64,000 nucleotides of DNA, from contig JAXLYV010000006.1 of the NCBI GenBank assembly GCA_046351235.1, positions 248,001-312,000 on the forward strand, read 5' to 3'. This DNA is from JBBSAT01 sp046351235. GTDB lineage: Bacteria; Myxococcota_A; Polyangia; Polyangiales; Sandaracinaceae. This document shows, piece by piece, positions 50,479 to 61,230 of this stretch (position 1 is the first letter of the stretch; every line of letters starts with the position of its first letter). The translations under genes were made by a program, and so were the position numbers. The notes under the pieces are model-generated. The model searched no databases. It saw only the letters and a list, made by a program, of their open reading frames with translations, and was not told where the DNA came from.

Positions 50479-51866
50479 CCGAGCCCTCCGCGCCTCTCTC
50501 CTCACCGCCCCCCGAGCACGTCTCGTTCGGCGAGGCGCTGCGCGTGTGGACGAAGATCGGCCTGCTCTCCTTCGGCGGGCCCGCCGGGCAGATCGCGACG
50601 ATGCACCGCGAGCTCGTCGAGAAGCGGCGCTGGGTGGACGAGCCACGGTTCCTGCACGCGCTCGGCTACTGCATGCTGCTCCCTGGGCCCGAGGCGCAGC
50701 AGCTCGCGACCTACCTCGGCTGGATGATGCATCGCACGCCGGGTGCGCTCGCCGCCGGCACGCTCTTCATCCTCCCCGGCTTCGTCGCGATCCTCGCGCT
50801 CTCGATCGCCTACGCGACGCTCGGGCAGCTGCCGCTCGTGGCCGGCCTCTTCTTCGGCCTCAAGTGCGCGGTGCTCGCGATGGTGGTGGACGCGGCGCGG
50901 CGCATCGGCCTGCGCGTGCTGCGCACGACCGCGCTGCGCCTGTTCGCGCTCGCCGCGTTCGTCGCGATCTTCTTCTTCGACGTGCCCTTCCCGATCGTGA
51001 TCGTGCTCGCCGCCCTCACCGGCCTGCTCGTCGCGCGCTTCGCGCCATCGGCCATCCCCAGCCCGGCCGCGCACGGCGAGGGCGCGCACGGCGGTCCCTC
51101 GCTGCTCGATCGGATGGCGGCGCGCGGCGAGCTCGCGCACACGCGGCCCTCGTGGCGGCGCGCGCTCGTGGTGCTCGTCACGGGCCTCGCGCTCTGGTCG
51201 ATCCCGTTCGTCCTCGCCCTCGTCCTCGCGCCGAGCCCGATCTTCCTCGACGAGGCCACGTTCTTCAGCGGCACCGCGATGATCACGTTCGGCGGCGCGT
51301 ACGCCGTGCTCGCCTACGTCGCGCAGCGCGCCGTGCACGACTTCGGGTGGCTGGGCGCACGCGAGATGATCGACGGGCTCGCGCTCGCCGAGACCACGCC
51401 CGGCCCGCTGATCATGGTCGTCGAGCTCGTGGGCTTCCTCGGCGCCTTCCACCATCCGGGCTCGCTCTCGCCGCTCGTCGCAGGCACGCTGGGCGCGATC
51501 GTGACGGTGTGGGTGACGTTCGTGCCGTGCTTTCTCTGGATCTTGCTCGGCGGGCCCTACATCGAGGCGCTCCGCGAGGTGCGCGCGATCCAGCACGCGC
51601 TCACCGGCGTCACCGCCGCCGTCGTGGGCGTGATCGCGAACCTCTCGCTCTGGTTCGCGACGCACGTGATCTTCGCCGAGGTGCGCGAGACGGCCATCGG
51701 GCCGCTGCGCCTGCTCGTGCCCGAGCTCGCCTCGCTCGACGCGCTCGCTCTCGCGCTCTCGGCGGCGGCGATCGCAGCCGTGACGTTCACGAAGCTCGGC
51801 CCGATGCGCGTGCTCGGGATCGCGGCCGCGATCGGCCTCGTGCTGCGAGGCGCGCTCGGGCTCTGA
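50475..51866 (+). CDS. chrA: Chromate transporter ChrA-family protein
   Basis: A 463-residue membrane protein with two CHR domains in tandem, the long-chain ChrA form. Domain 1 begins TKIGLLSFGGPAGQIATMHR (about 26-45) with the CMLLPGPEAQQLATY motif (about 66-80); domain 2 repeats the pattern as MITFGGAYAVLAYV and ETTPGPLIMVVELVGFLG. A polar linker (about 190-235) with the SPAAHGEGA stretch joins them. The family exports chromate using the membrane potential. ATG at 50475. Confidence 0.9.
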   Translation: MTEPSAPLSSPPPEHVSFGEALRVWTKIGLLSFGGPAGQIATMHRELVEKRRWVDEPRFLHALGYCMLLPGPEAQQLATYLGWMMHRTPGALAAGTLFILPGFVAILALSIAYATLGQLPLVAGLFFGLKCAVLAMVVDAARRIGLRVLRTTALRLFALAAFVAIFFFDVPFPIVIVLAALTGLLVARFAPSAIPSPAAHGEGAHGGPSLLDRMAARGELAHTRPSWRRALVVLVTGLALWSIPFVLALVLAPSPIFLDEATFFSGTAMITFGGAYAVLAYVAQRAVHDFGWLGAREMIDGLALAETTPGPLIMVVELVGFLGAFHHPGSLSPLVAGTLGAIVTVWVTFVPCFLWILLGGPYIEALREVRAIQHALTGVTAAVVGVIANLSLWFATHVIFAEVRETAIGPLRLLVPELASLDALALALSAAAIAAVTFTKLGPMRVLGIAAAIGLVLRGALGL

Positions 51867-51883
51867 CGACGAGGCGACCGCGA

Positions 51884-52603
51884 TCAGTCGATGCTGGGCC
51901 CCGGCGCCACGACGTCGACCGCCGTCTTCTCGAGGGCGCGCGCGAGGGGGCAGGTGCTCGGATCGAGCGTGAGCCCGCGACGATAGGCCTCGAGGATCAC
52001 GCGTGAGCGCTCCGCGAGCTCGCGGCGCACGCGCCGGCGCTCGCCGCGGATGCGCGCGATGGCCATGTCGTCGTAGGCCGTCGTCTGGTGGCGCATCCAC
52101 GCGATCACCGCGGCCTCGGCGCGCTCTTCGATCGGGATGCGCTCGGTGCGCGCGACCGTCCCGCTGCCGACCGGCGTCGCGTGGGTGGTCACCCGCTCGG
52201 CGAGCTCGCCCTCCATCGTCGCGTAGCGCGGATGAAAGCGCAGGAACGCGCGCACGGAGCCGCGGAAGTCCTCCACGTAGCTCGCCTGCTCGCGATCACG
52301 TCGCGCGCGCGACTTCTCGAGCTTCTTCGCGTACGCGGGGTCGGCCCGCTCCGTCTCGAGCGCGGCGCGCGCCACTTCGATCGAAGCGGTGCTCGCCCAC
52401 ACGCCGCGCGAGAAGGTGCGGCGGCCGACCTTCTCTTCGACCGTCCACGTGGGCCCGGCCGCCTTCACGCGCCGCGTGAGCCCCGCGTCTCCCGGCGGCA
52501 AGAGGCTCCAGTCGCTCGGCACCTCGAGCACGCGCCCGTCCGTCGTGCGCACGCTCCGCGGTGTCGGCCCTTCGCGCACCACCCGACTCTCGCTCGTCGT
52601 CAT
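51884..52603 (-). CDS. DUF2293 domain protein
   Basis: A 239-residue soluble protein. N-terminal half: a strand-rich region with VPSDWSLLPPGDAGLTRRVK (about 28-47) and WTVEEKVGRRTFSRGVW. C-terminal half: the DUF2293 signature HQTTAYDDMAIARIRGERRRVRRELAERS (key: TxYD near 175, RIxGERRxVR), rich in basic residues, suggesting nucleic-acid binding. Function unknown. Convergent with chrA, 17 bases between stops. Confidence 0.82.
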   Translation of the reverse strand: MTTSESRVVREGPTPRSVRTTDGRVLEVPSDWSLLPPGDAGLTRRVKAAGPTWTVEEKVGRRTFSRGVWASTASIEVARAALETERADPAYAKKLEKSRARRDREQASYVEDFRGSVRAFLRFHPRYATMEGELAERVTTHATPVGSGTVARTERIPIEERAEAAVIAWMRHQTTAYDDMAIARIRGERRRVRRELAERSRVILEAYRRGLTLDPSTCPLARALEKTAVDVVAPGPSID

Positions 52604-52692
52604 CGCCCGCGCGTCGTAGCGCAGCCCGGCCCGGAAGCACGAGGCGCCGACCGTTCGTCACGGCCGGCGCTCCTCGCCGAGCTCGATCTCTC

Positions 52693-55314
<2,622 letters not shown>

Positions 55315-55347
55315 GCGTCGAAACTCCTGCCTGGGCGCCTCGTTTCC

Positions 55348-55372
55348 CGCGGAAAAGCAGGGCCTTTCCGCG
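55348..55372. repeat. 8-bp inverted repeat upstream of clpB
   Basis: CGCGGAAA and TTTCCGCG flank a nine-base centre, 34-58 bases before the clpB ATG. Could be a repressor site or a leader hairpin. It is not the CIRCE element (TTAGCACTC-N9), although the spacing is alike. No sigma-32 boxes are clear. Confidence 0.4.
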
Positions 55373-55442
55373 TCGTCTTCCCGTCGCCGCCAGCTCCGGC
55401 AAGCTAAGCACACCCTGGACCAGGTCAACGGTGATCCCCGAC

Positions 55443-57143
55443 ATGTCTCGCTCTCTCGTCCTCCTCTGCCTCGCCCTGCTCACCCTCGGCTGTGCGCCCG
55501 CACCCACGCCGCCCCCGAGCGGGCCGGTCACGATCACGCGCGCCATCTCGACCGACGAGGTCGGCTGCACGGGCGCTTCCCCGCTCCGCGTGCGCTCGCG
55601 CGGCGAGACTTTCGTGCTCGCCGCGGCGATGGACGGCGTGATCCGCGCGTTCGACGAGGCGAGCGGCTCGCTCGCATGGTCGGTGACGCTCGAGGTGCCG
55701 GCGGGGCGCATCGCGAACGTCACCGCCAGCCCCGTGCTCTTCGACGAGAGCCACCTCGTGGTCGCCTACCAGCACGTGGTGCCCGGCTCGCTCGATCGCG
55801 ACGCGCATCGCTTCGTGGTCGTGGACCTCGAGGCGCGCGCCCTCGATCCGAGCTTTCCGCCGGTGACCCCGAGCGCATCGCGCCCGACGTGGGACGGCGC
55901 CGGCACGGTGCCCTTCTCGCCGGCGAATTCGTTCTCGCGCGCCGCGCTCGTGCACGTCGACGTGCCCGATCGCATGCGCGGCCTCGTCTACGTCTCGTAC
56001 GGCAACATCCGCGACATCCAGCCTTGGCACGGCTGGGTCTTCGAGCTCGATCTCGACGCGTGGCACGATCGCGGCGACGGCGCGGCGATCTCGTCGTTCC
56101 TGCTCACCACCGCCGAGGACGACTGCGGCACCCCGGGGATGACGGGGTCCGAGGACATGATCTGCGGCGGGGGTGTGTGGGTGCCCGCGGGCCCGGGCGT
56201 GCGCGAGACGGCGAGCGGCTACGAGCTGCTCGTCCCGACGGGCAACGGGATGCTCGATCCGACGCGCGGACAGTTCGCCAACGGGGTGTTGCGGACGGGG
56301 CGCGGCCTTCCGTTCGCGCACGGCTGCGACGACGCGAGCTGCGCGAGCTGGGATCCGACCGCGCCCGCGCTCGCGTGCGTGGAGAGCTGCCAGAACCTCT
56401 TCGTGCCGCGCGCCGAGCCCGAGGATCCGCCGCTGCGCCTGGCCTCGGGCCGCTGCGACGAGACGACGATGTTCGAATGTTGGGCGAACATCGACTGGGA
56501 CTTCGGAGCCAGCACGCCGGTCGCGGTGCGCGTCCCAGGCGGCCCCGAGGTGATCGTGGCCGCGGCGAAGGACGGCGCCGTCTACGCGTTCGACGCCGAT
56601 CACTTCGGCACGCTCTACGATCGCCTGCAGATCGCCGAGCCGTGCGGCGCGCCCGGAGACACGTGCACCGCCGAATGGGCGGGCATGATCGTGACCGAGC
56701 CCGTCGTGACGATGCTCGACGGCGCGCCGCTCCTCCTCGTGCCGACGTTCGAGTTCGATCACACGCACGCGGGCGGCGTCGTCGCGGTGCGCCTCGCGAT
56801 GGAGAGCGGCGCGCCGCACCTCACACGCGTGTGGAGCGCGCCCGACGAGGCCGAGGCGCTCGCTCACTTCCGCCGCCATCCTTCGCGCATCGCGCTCACC
56901 ACGTTCGGCGCGGAAGAGATCGCTCTCGTCCACGACGTGGGCACCACGACCGAGCCTGGCCGTCTCTACGCGATCCGCGTGCGCGACGGCGAGGTGCTCG
57001 GCGCGGCCGATCTCGGCGGCCCGGGCCAGCGCTACGTGGAGCCTCTCGTGATCGGCGATCGCGTGTGGGTCAGCTCGTGCGCGCCGCGCGACGGCGCGGG
57101 CCACCTCGAGGCCTACGACCTCGCGCCGACGTCGACGCGATGA
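55443..57143 (+). CDS. PQQ-like beta-propeller lipoprotein
   Basis: A 566-residue lipoprotein (signal LLTLGC, Cys16). The mature part reads as repeated blades, with GVIRAFDEASGSLAWSV (about 65-81) and DGAVYAFDADHFGTLYDR (about 377-394) as typical PQQ/beta-propeller repeats and several Cys pairs. Such propellers bind proteins or small molecules at the envelope; the PQQ cofactor itself is not implied. ATG at 55443 is chosen, although an upstream GTG at 55431 is possible. Divergent from clpB. Confidence 0.72.
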   Translation: MSRSLVLLCLALLTLGCAPAPTPPPSGPVTITRAISTDEVGCTGASPLRVRSRGETFVLAAAMDGVIRAFDEASGSLAWSVTLEVPAGRIANVTASPVLFDESHLVVAYQHVVPGSLDRDAHRFVVVDLEARALDPSFPPVTPSASRPTWDGAGTVPFSPANSFSRAALVHVDVPDRMRGLVYVSYGNIRDIQPWHGWVFELDLDAWHDRGDGAAISSFLLTTAEDDCGTPGMTGSEDMICGGGVWVPAGPGVRETASGYELLVPTGNGMLDPTRGQFANGVLRTGRGLPFAHGCDDASCASWDPTAPALACVESCQNLFVPRAEPEDPPLRLASGRCDETTMFECWANIDWDFGASTPVAVRVPGGPEVIVAAAKDGAVYAFDADHFGTLYDRLQIAEPCGAPGDTCTAEWAGMIVTEPVVTMLDGAPLLLVPTFEFDHTHAGGVVAVRLAMESGAPHLTRVWSAPDEAEALAHFRRHPSRIALTTFGAEEIALVHDVGTTTEPGRLYAIRVRDGEVLGAADLGGPGQRYVEPLVIGDRVWVSSCAPRDGAGHLEAYDLAPTSTR

Positions 57144-57164
57144 CGCGCAGCGCGGCTCGCCCGG

Positions 57165-57734
57165 CTACTCCGTCGGATCCACGTAGAGCGCATCGACGTC
57201 GAGCGCGACGTCGAGCGACGGCAGCACCACCCGCTCTGCGGCGACGTGCTCTCGGAAGCGCCATCCGCCATCGTCGCCCCGCGAGTACACCTCGACGAGC
57301 CGGCGGTCCTGCGCGACGAGCACGTACTCGCGCAGCGACGCGAGCTGGCGATACGCGCGTGCCTTCTCGCCACGATCCGAGGCTTCGGTTCCCTCGGACA
57401 GGACCTCGACGATCACCGATGGGTTCGTGATCGCGTTCGGATCGAGGCTCGACATCGCGCGCTTGGCGCACACGACGGCCACATCCGGATACGTCGTTCG
57501 ATCGCTCGCCTCGATGCGGATCTTCTGGTCCGACGTGTGAACCGTGCAGGGTCTGCCGGCGAGCGCGCTCTTCAGCCCGAAGATCGTGTTCGCGCAGATC
57601 ACGGCGTGCTTGGTCGTGCCGCCGGCCATCGCCCACACGTCACCCGCGCGCCACTCGTGTCGGAGGTCGAGCTCACGCTCGAGCGCGAGGTACTGCTCGT
57701 AGGAGAGCCCGAGCTTCTCGGCGGCACCGGCCAT
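57165..57734 (-). CDS. Uma2-family endonuclease-like protein
   Basis: A 189-residue Uma2 (DUF820) protein with the PD-(D/E)XK-like core: SYEQYLALERELDLRHEW (about 11-28, including the family's conserved E), then IRIEASDRTTYPDVAVVC (about 72-89) and NPSVIVEVLSEGTEASDRGEKARAY, which contains the E-V-x-S-x-x-T...D...K run. These proteins are common in cyanobacteria and myxobacteria; nuclease activity is predicted from the fold, not shown. ATG at 57734. Convergent with the preceding propeller gene. Confidence 0.88.
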   Translation of the reverse strand: MAGAAEKLGLSYEQYLALERELDLRHEWRAGDVWAMAGGTTKHAVICANTIFGLKSALAGRPCTVHTSDQKIRIEASDRTTYPDVAVVCAKRAMSSLDPNAITNPSVIVEVLSEGTEASDRGEKARAYRQLASLREYVLVAQDRRLVEVYSRGDDGGWRFREHVAAERVVLPSLDVALDVDALYVDPTE

Positions 57735-57809
57735 CGAGAGAAAAATAGCACGGCGCCGCGGCCGGATCGTCGGCAGGCGCCGCGCGTGGGCCGCGGTTAG
57801 AACCCGCGG

Positions 57810-58385
57810 ATGGACGTCACCCAGGACGACTTCGAGCGCCTCCCGCGCGATCACGCGGCCGGGACCAGCAAGATCTACAGCCGCGGCGATCTCCTCGACG
57901 ACGACGACACGCGCCGCGGCATGTCGCCCGGCGACTTCCTCGGCCGCCTCGTCACGCTCTTCGGCCCGCCCGACCCGATTGGCGGCTACGTCCTACGCCA
58001 CCGTGCGAGCGGGCTCGTGCTCAGCGCGTACTCCGCGCAGAGCGGGCCCGCCTACGGCGGCGCGGTCGTGCACGACCTCGACATGGCCGCGTTCTCCGCA
58101 GCGAGCGCGGACTACCAGGCCGCGAACAGCGCGCTGATGGGCGCCAAGACGCCCGAAGAGACCGCGCGCCTCGTGCGCGCGCGCCGCGCCGCCGTGCTCC
58201 GCATGTCCGATCTCCGCGCGCCTGCGGGCATGCCCGAGATCGTGCGCGCGCTCGAGGCTCTGCTCGCGAAGACCCCGCTCACCGACTTCGCGATCGAGGA
58301 TGGCCACGGCGACTTCGGCACCTACGTCGTCGGCGTGCGCAACGGCAAGCCCTTCGAAGAGAAGGTGAAGGCGCCGAAGAAGTAG
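57810..58385 (+). CDS. Hypothetical protein
   Basis: A 191-residue soluble protein. It has a central strand-turn-strand unit (GGYVLRHRASGLVLSAYSAQSGPAYGG, about 58-84), resembling the DUF4822 or T4-like immunity folds only loosely, followed by a helix and an acidic ending KVKAPKK. No catalytic motif. ATG at 57810; divergent from the Uma2 gene, 75 bases apart. Confidence 0.55.
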   Translation: MDVTQDDFERLPRDHAAGTSKIYSRGDLLDDDDTRRGMSPGDFLGRLVTLFGPPDPIGGYVLRHRASGLVLSAYSAQSGPAYGGAVVHDLDMAAFSAASADYQAANSALMGAKTPEETARLVRARRAAVLRMSDLRAPAGMPEIVRALEALLAKTPLTDFAIEDGHGDFGTYVVGVRNGKPFEEKVKAPKK

Positions 58386-58520
58386 GCGCTCACCCGCGCG
58401 AGCCGGGTCACCGGCCCGTCGCGCGAGACGCCGCCGACGCGATCGACGGCATGTGACAGCACAGGCGCACGGCCAAATCGGGACGCTGCGCCCCGGCAGG
58501 TCGTCGCTCCGCCGCGCGCG

Positions 58521-59015
58521 CTACTCGATGATGCCGCGGCGCATCCGATCGTCGGCGTGGTCGGCCAGCGCGGCCATGCGGGCGCGCACGTCGGCGGGGA
58601 CGCTCTCGGCGAGCACGATTCGGAACGCGCCGTCCTCGCCGCGGTGCATGACCACCTCGACGCCCGCGCGCGGCGAGAGCGTCGCACGGTCGCCGTGGAT
58701 CTCCACGCGCAGATCGTCGCGGCCCGCCGCGAGCACGCCGAAGACGAAGCCGGCGACGCCTTCCTGCGCCGCGCTCTGGCCGATGTCCTCGAAGCAAGCA
58801 CGGAACGTCTCGCGGCTGCGGATCTCCATCGGCTCGCGCGACGCGATGCGCTCGCGGATCTGCTCGCCGGTCGCGTCCTCGAGGCCGTACGACGAGAGCA
58901 GCGTGCGTACCGTGTGCTCGGGCGTGGAGAAGCGCGCGTCGGCCGTCTGGGTCGCGCCTTCGCAGCCCACGAGAACGGCGAGCAAGGAGAGAGCCGCGAA
59001 GAGCATCGGGCGCAT
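58521..59015 (-). CDS. Small lipoprotein of unknown function
   Basis: A 164-residue lipoprotein (LLAVLVGC, Cys18). The mature domain opens STPEHTVRTLLSSYGLEDA (about 30-48), a layout common in small envelope proteins with a cystatin/NTF2-like or DUF4878-type alpha+beta fold. Alternating strands follow (VEVVMHRGEDGAFRIVL). Function unknown. Gap of 135 bases from the preceding gene. Confidence 0.65.
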   Translation of the reverse strand: MRPMLFAALSLLAVLVGCEGATQTADARFSTPEHTVRTLLSSYGLEDATGEQIRERIASREPMEIRSRETFRACFEDIGQSAAQEGVAGFVFGVLAAGRDDLRVEIHGDRATLSPRAGVEVVMHRGEDGAFRIVLAESVPADVRARMAALADHADDRMRRGIIE

Positions 59016-59089
59016 GAGGGCGGCGTACCCGAGACCGGATCGCCCGTCCAGTTCCGCGGGGCCGGCGCGCCTCCGGGCCCTCAGTCCTC

Positions 59090-59110
59090 GGGGGCCGATA
59101 CGCGGCCCCC
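59090..59110. repeat. Hairpin downstream of the NOTUM-like gene
   Basis: GGGGGCC and GGCCCCC pair around seven bases. Lies between the end of the gene at 59190 and the start at 59015, both on the minus strand; likely ends the former transcript. Confidence 0.5.
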
Positions 59111-59136
59111 TCCATCGGGAGTGAATCCCGATGGAG
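59110..59136. terminator. 11-bp perfect stem, terminator-like
   Basis: CTCCATCGGGA and its exact complement around five bases. Very stable, about 54-80 bases after the NOTUM-like gene stop on its strand. No T-tract, so either Rho-type end, mRNA-stabilising hairpin or palindromic repeat. Confidence 0.5.
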
Positions 59137-59189
59137 CCTCCCCCTCGTATCGCTCCGCGAGAGAGGCCGACAGATTTCCTGTCACCCTC

Positions 59190-60698
59190 TCAGCGCGCGC
59201 ACATCGTGTCGGCCAGCGTGGGGTCGGAGGTGATCGCCGTGGTGGGTACGCCGCCAGTCCGCCACGCGCGCCAGACGTCGAACATCGCGAGCGGCTGGGT
59301 GCCGGTCGGGTCGACGGTCACCGTGTACGTCTGGGCGTCGTCGTGGATCGTGTCGTGCCAGGGGCAGCCCGGCGCGAAGACGCCCGGCGCCCGCGTGAGC
59401 GCGAGATGCTCCTCGGCCGAGCTCGTGAGCATCGGGAACGTCGTGAGCTCGCGCTGCAGCACGATCGCGAACACGCGCGGCACACCCGCGGCGGTCACGA
59501 GCGCACCGAGCATCGGGTCGGTGGCGCCGAGCTGAGCGGTGTTTCCCGAGACGACCGGATCGAGCAAGCCCATGCGGACGAAGAAGGGGGTGGTGACGTG
59601 GTGACGCACGACGTGCGTGGAGTCCCAGCAGAGCTGCGGGTCGCTCGCGTGCATCGCGAGACAGCTCGCGTCGTGGAACGCGCCGTGGTTCAGCGGGGAG
59701 CCGTCGATCATCGCCATCGCGCTCGCGTAGGTGTCGCCGCCCGCCGACGCGAAGACGCTCGCGCTCCAGTCGAGGCGTGCCCACTCGGGGCCGACCGCGG
59801 AGTCGACCAGGCCGACGACCTCCGGGCCGCCGCCGCCGCCGACGTGATGCGCCCGCAGCAGATCGGCGATGCCGTCGAGGTGATGGACGAGCCCGACGCC
59901 GCCCGCCGAGTCGCCGGCGACGACGACCTCCTCGGCCTCGTCGAGGTCGGGCATGGCGACCGAGCCGCCATCGACCGTGTAGACGAGCGGCGCCACGCCC
60001 TCTTGGCGAACGATGTCGAGATCGGCCGCGAGGATGCGGTCGCCCAGGAAATGCAGCCCGTACGTCACCGGCTCGCCGGTGCGCGGATGCGTCGTCGTGT
60101 AGCGAACGCCGCGCGCGTTGCCGATCCAGAAGTCGGAGGAGCAGTAGATGAACTGCACCTGGTTGTAGTCGGCGAGCGGGTTGTCGTTCGCGGCGTCACG
60201 CGAGTCGATCCCGTGACCGGGGTTTCCGCGACGGCCGCCGCCGCTCATGTTGGAGAGGTCGAAGCCCGAGACGTAGTCGGTGTGCGCACACGGGTTGCTC
60301 GGCGAGCACGCACACCAGCGCGCGGCACAGCTCTCGGCGTCGCTGCAGCTGCCGCCGCCGCGCAGCGTGATCGACCAGCGGTTGCGGTTCGCCTCGCCGC
60401 GGTACGGACGGTAGTAGAGGACCGGCGCGGTTCCGTCGTTGCAGAGCGCGTCCGGAAACTGGGTCGTGTCGATCGGGAGGAGCTGGAGCTCCCCGGCAGC
60501 GGCTTGACCGACCACGCCGGGAGGCGTGCCGCAACCGAGCGCCGTCGCGATGTCGGCCTCCGCGAGCGCCCCGGCATCGACGCCGGGTCCTGCGTCGGCG
60601 GGGAGCGACGCGTCGGACGCGCTCGGCGTCGCCGTCGAGCCGCACCCCGAGAGCGCCACCAACGCGACGGTGACGCACGCCGCGAAGGAAACCGTCAT
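59190..60698 (-). CDS. Pectin-acetylesterase/NOTUM-like secreted hydrolase
   Basis: A 502-residue lipoprotein (signal with SGC near residue 19, then an Asp/Ala linker). The mature enzyme matches the pectinacetylesterase/NOTUM family: RGGGSCSDAESC (oxyanion loop with paired Cys, about 112-123), GDSAGG (about 266, nucleophile Ser), and the late His in CPWHDTIHDD. In plants and animals this family removes acetyl groups from pectin or palmitoleate from Wnt. A bacterial extracellular esterase acting on acylated polysaccharide or lipid is inferred. Last gene of an operon with the two genes upstream. Confidence 0.82.
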   Translation of the reverse strand: MTVSFAACVTVALVALSGCGSTATPSASDASLPADAGPGVDAGALAEADIATALGCGTPPGVVGQAAAGELQLLPIDTTQFPDALCNDGTAPVLYYRPYRGEANRNRWSITLRGGGSCSDAESCAARWCACSPSNPCAHTDYVSGFDLSNMSGGGRRGNPGHGIDSRDAANDNPLADYNQVQFIYCSSDFWIGNARGVRYTTTHPRTGEPVTYGLHFLGDRILAADLDIVRQEGVAPLVYTVDGGSVAMPDLDEAEEVVVAGDSAGGVGLVHHLDGIADLLRAHHVGGGGGPEVVGLVDSAVGPEWARLDWSASVFASAGGDTYASAMAMIDGSPLNHGAFHDASCLAMHASDPQLCWDSTHVVRHHVTTPFFVRMGLLDPVVSGNTAQLGATDPMLGALVTAAGVPRVFAIVLQRELTTFPMLTSSAEEHLALTRAPGVFAPGCPWHDTIHDDAQTYTVTVDPTGTQPLAMFDVWRAWRTGGVPTTAITSDPTLADTMCAR

Positions 60699-60723
60699 CG
60701 AGCGAGAGTGTCGCACGCCGCGG

Positions 60724-61230
60724 CTAGGAGCGTGCGCGGCGAGCGAAGAGCGTCACGGCCAGCACGAGGAGCCCGATCGCCGCCGAGGCTGCGCCGCGGC
60801 TCCCACCGACGCGACATCCGCAGCCCTGGGTGAGCTCGCGGGTCGTTCCCGCATCGCGCGCCGGCGGGCCGGTGTCGACGAGCACCGGCCCCGGCGCGCA
60901 GACGAAGAACGACGTGCAGCTCTCTCCCGTCGCACAGCCTCCGCTCGCATCGCAAGCGCCGGTCACGTGCTGCAGGGTCGTGCCCCCGCCGAGGCCGAAG
61001 CACGAGTGCGGCACGACGCAGAGATCGCGCGCCGCGCACACCTCACCGGTGTTGCAGTCGAGCGTGCTGGTGCACGCCCGCGGCACGCACGTGGACGGGC
61101 CGTGACAGAAGCCGTCGGTGGAGCTCTCCGGACAGCTCGCGGGCGGGATGATCGCATCGGCCCTCGCCACCTCCGCGCCCGCGACGAGCGCGAGCACGGT
61201 GGTGACGAGCACGAGGCGAGCCGCGCTCAT
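60724..61230 (-). CDS. MYXO-CTERM-type sorted surface protein
   Basis: A 168-residue exported protein: signal peptide (about 1-24, cleavage after ARA), a Cys-rich domain (about 33-112) with many paired cysteines, then the sorting tail CGCRVGG (137-143), a hydrophobic helix (148-163) and basic RRARS end, as in MYXO-CTERM proteins that are cleaved and fixed at the myxobacterial surface. ATG overlaps the preceding stop by four bases (ATGA). Confidence 0.8.
   Translation of the reverse strand: MSAARLVLVTTVLALVAGAEVARADAIIPPASCPESSTDGFCHGPSTCVPRACTSTLDCNTGEVCAARDLCVVPHSCFGLGGGTTLQHVTGACDASGGCATGESCTSFFVCAPGPVLVDTGPPARDAGTTRELTQGCGCRVGGSRGAASAAIGLLVLAVTLFARRARS

Noticed and set aside
51040..51110. 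Possible repeat-derived insertion in the ChrA linker (SPAAHGEGA)
   Set aside because: It resembles peptides coded by palindromic repeats in other GC-rich genomes, but I found no matching copy elsewhere in the window; a simple linker is enough.
55315..55442. CIRCE or sigma-32 control of clpB
   Set aside because: The inverted repeat at 55348-55372 has CIRCE-like spacing but not its sequence, and no CTTGAAA/CCCCAT pair is clear.
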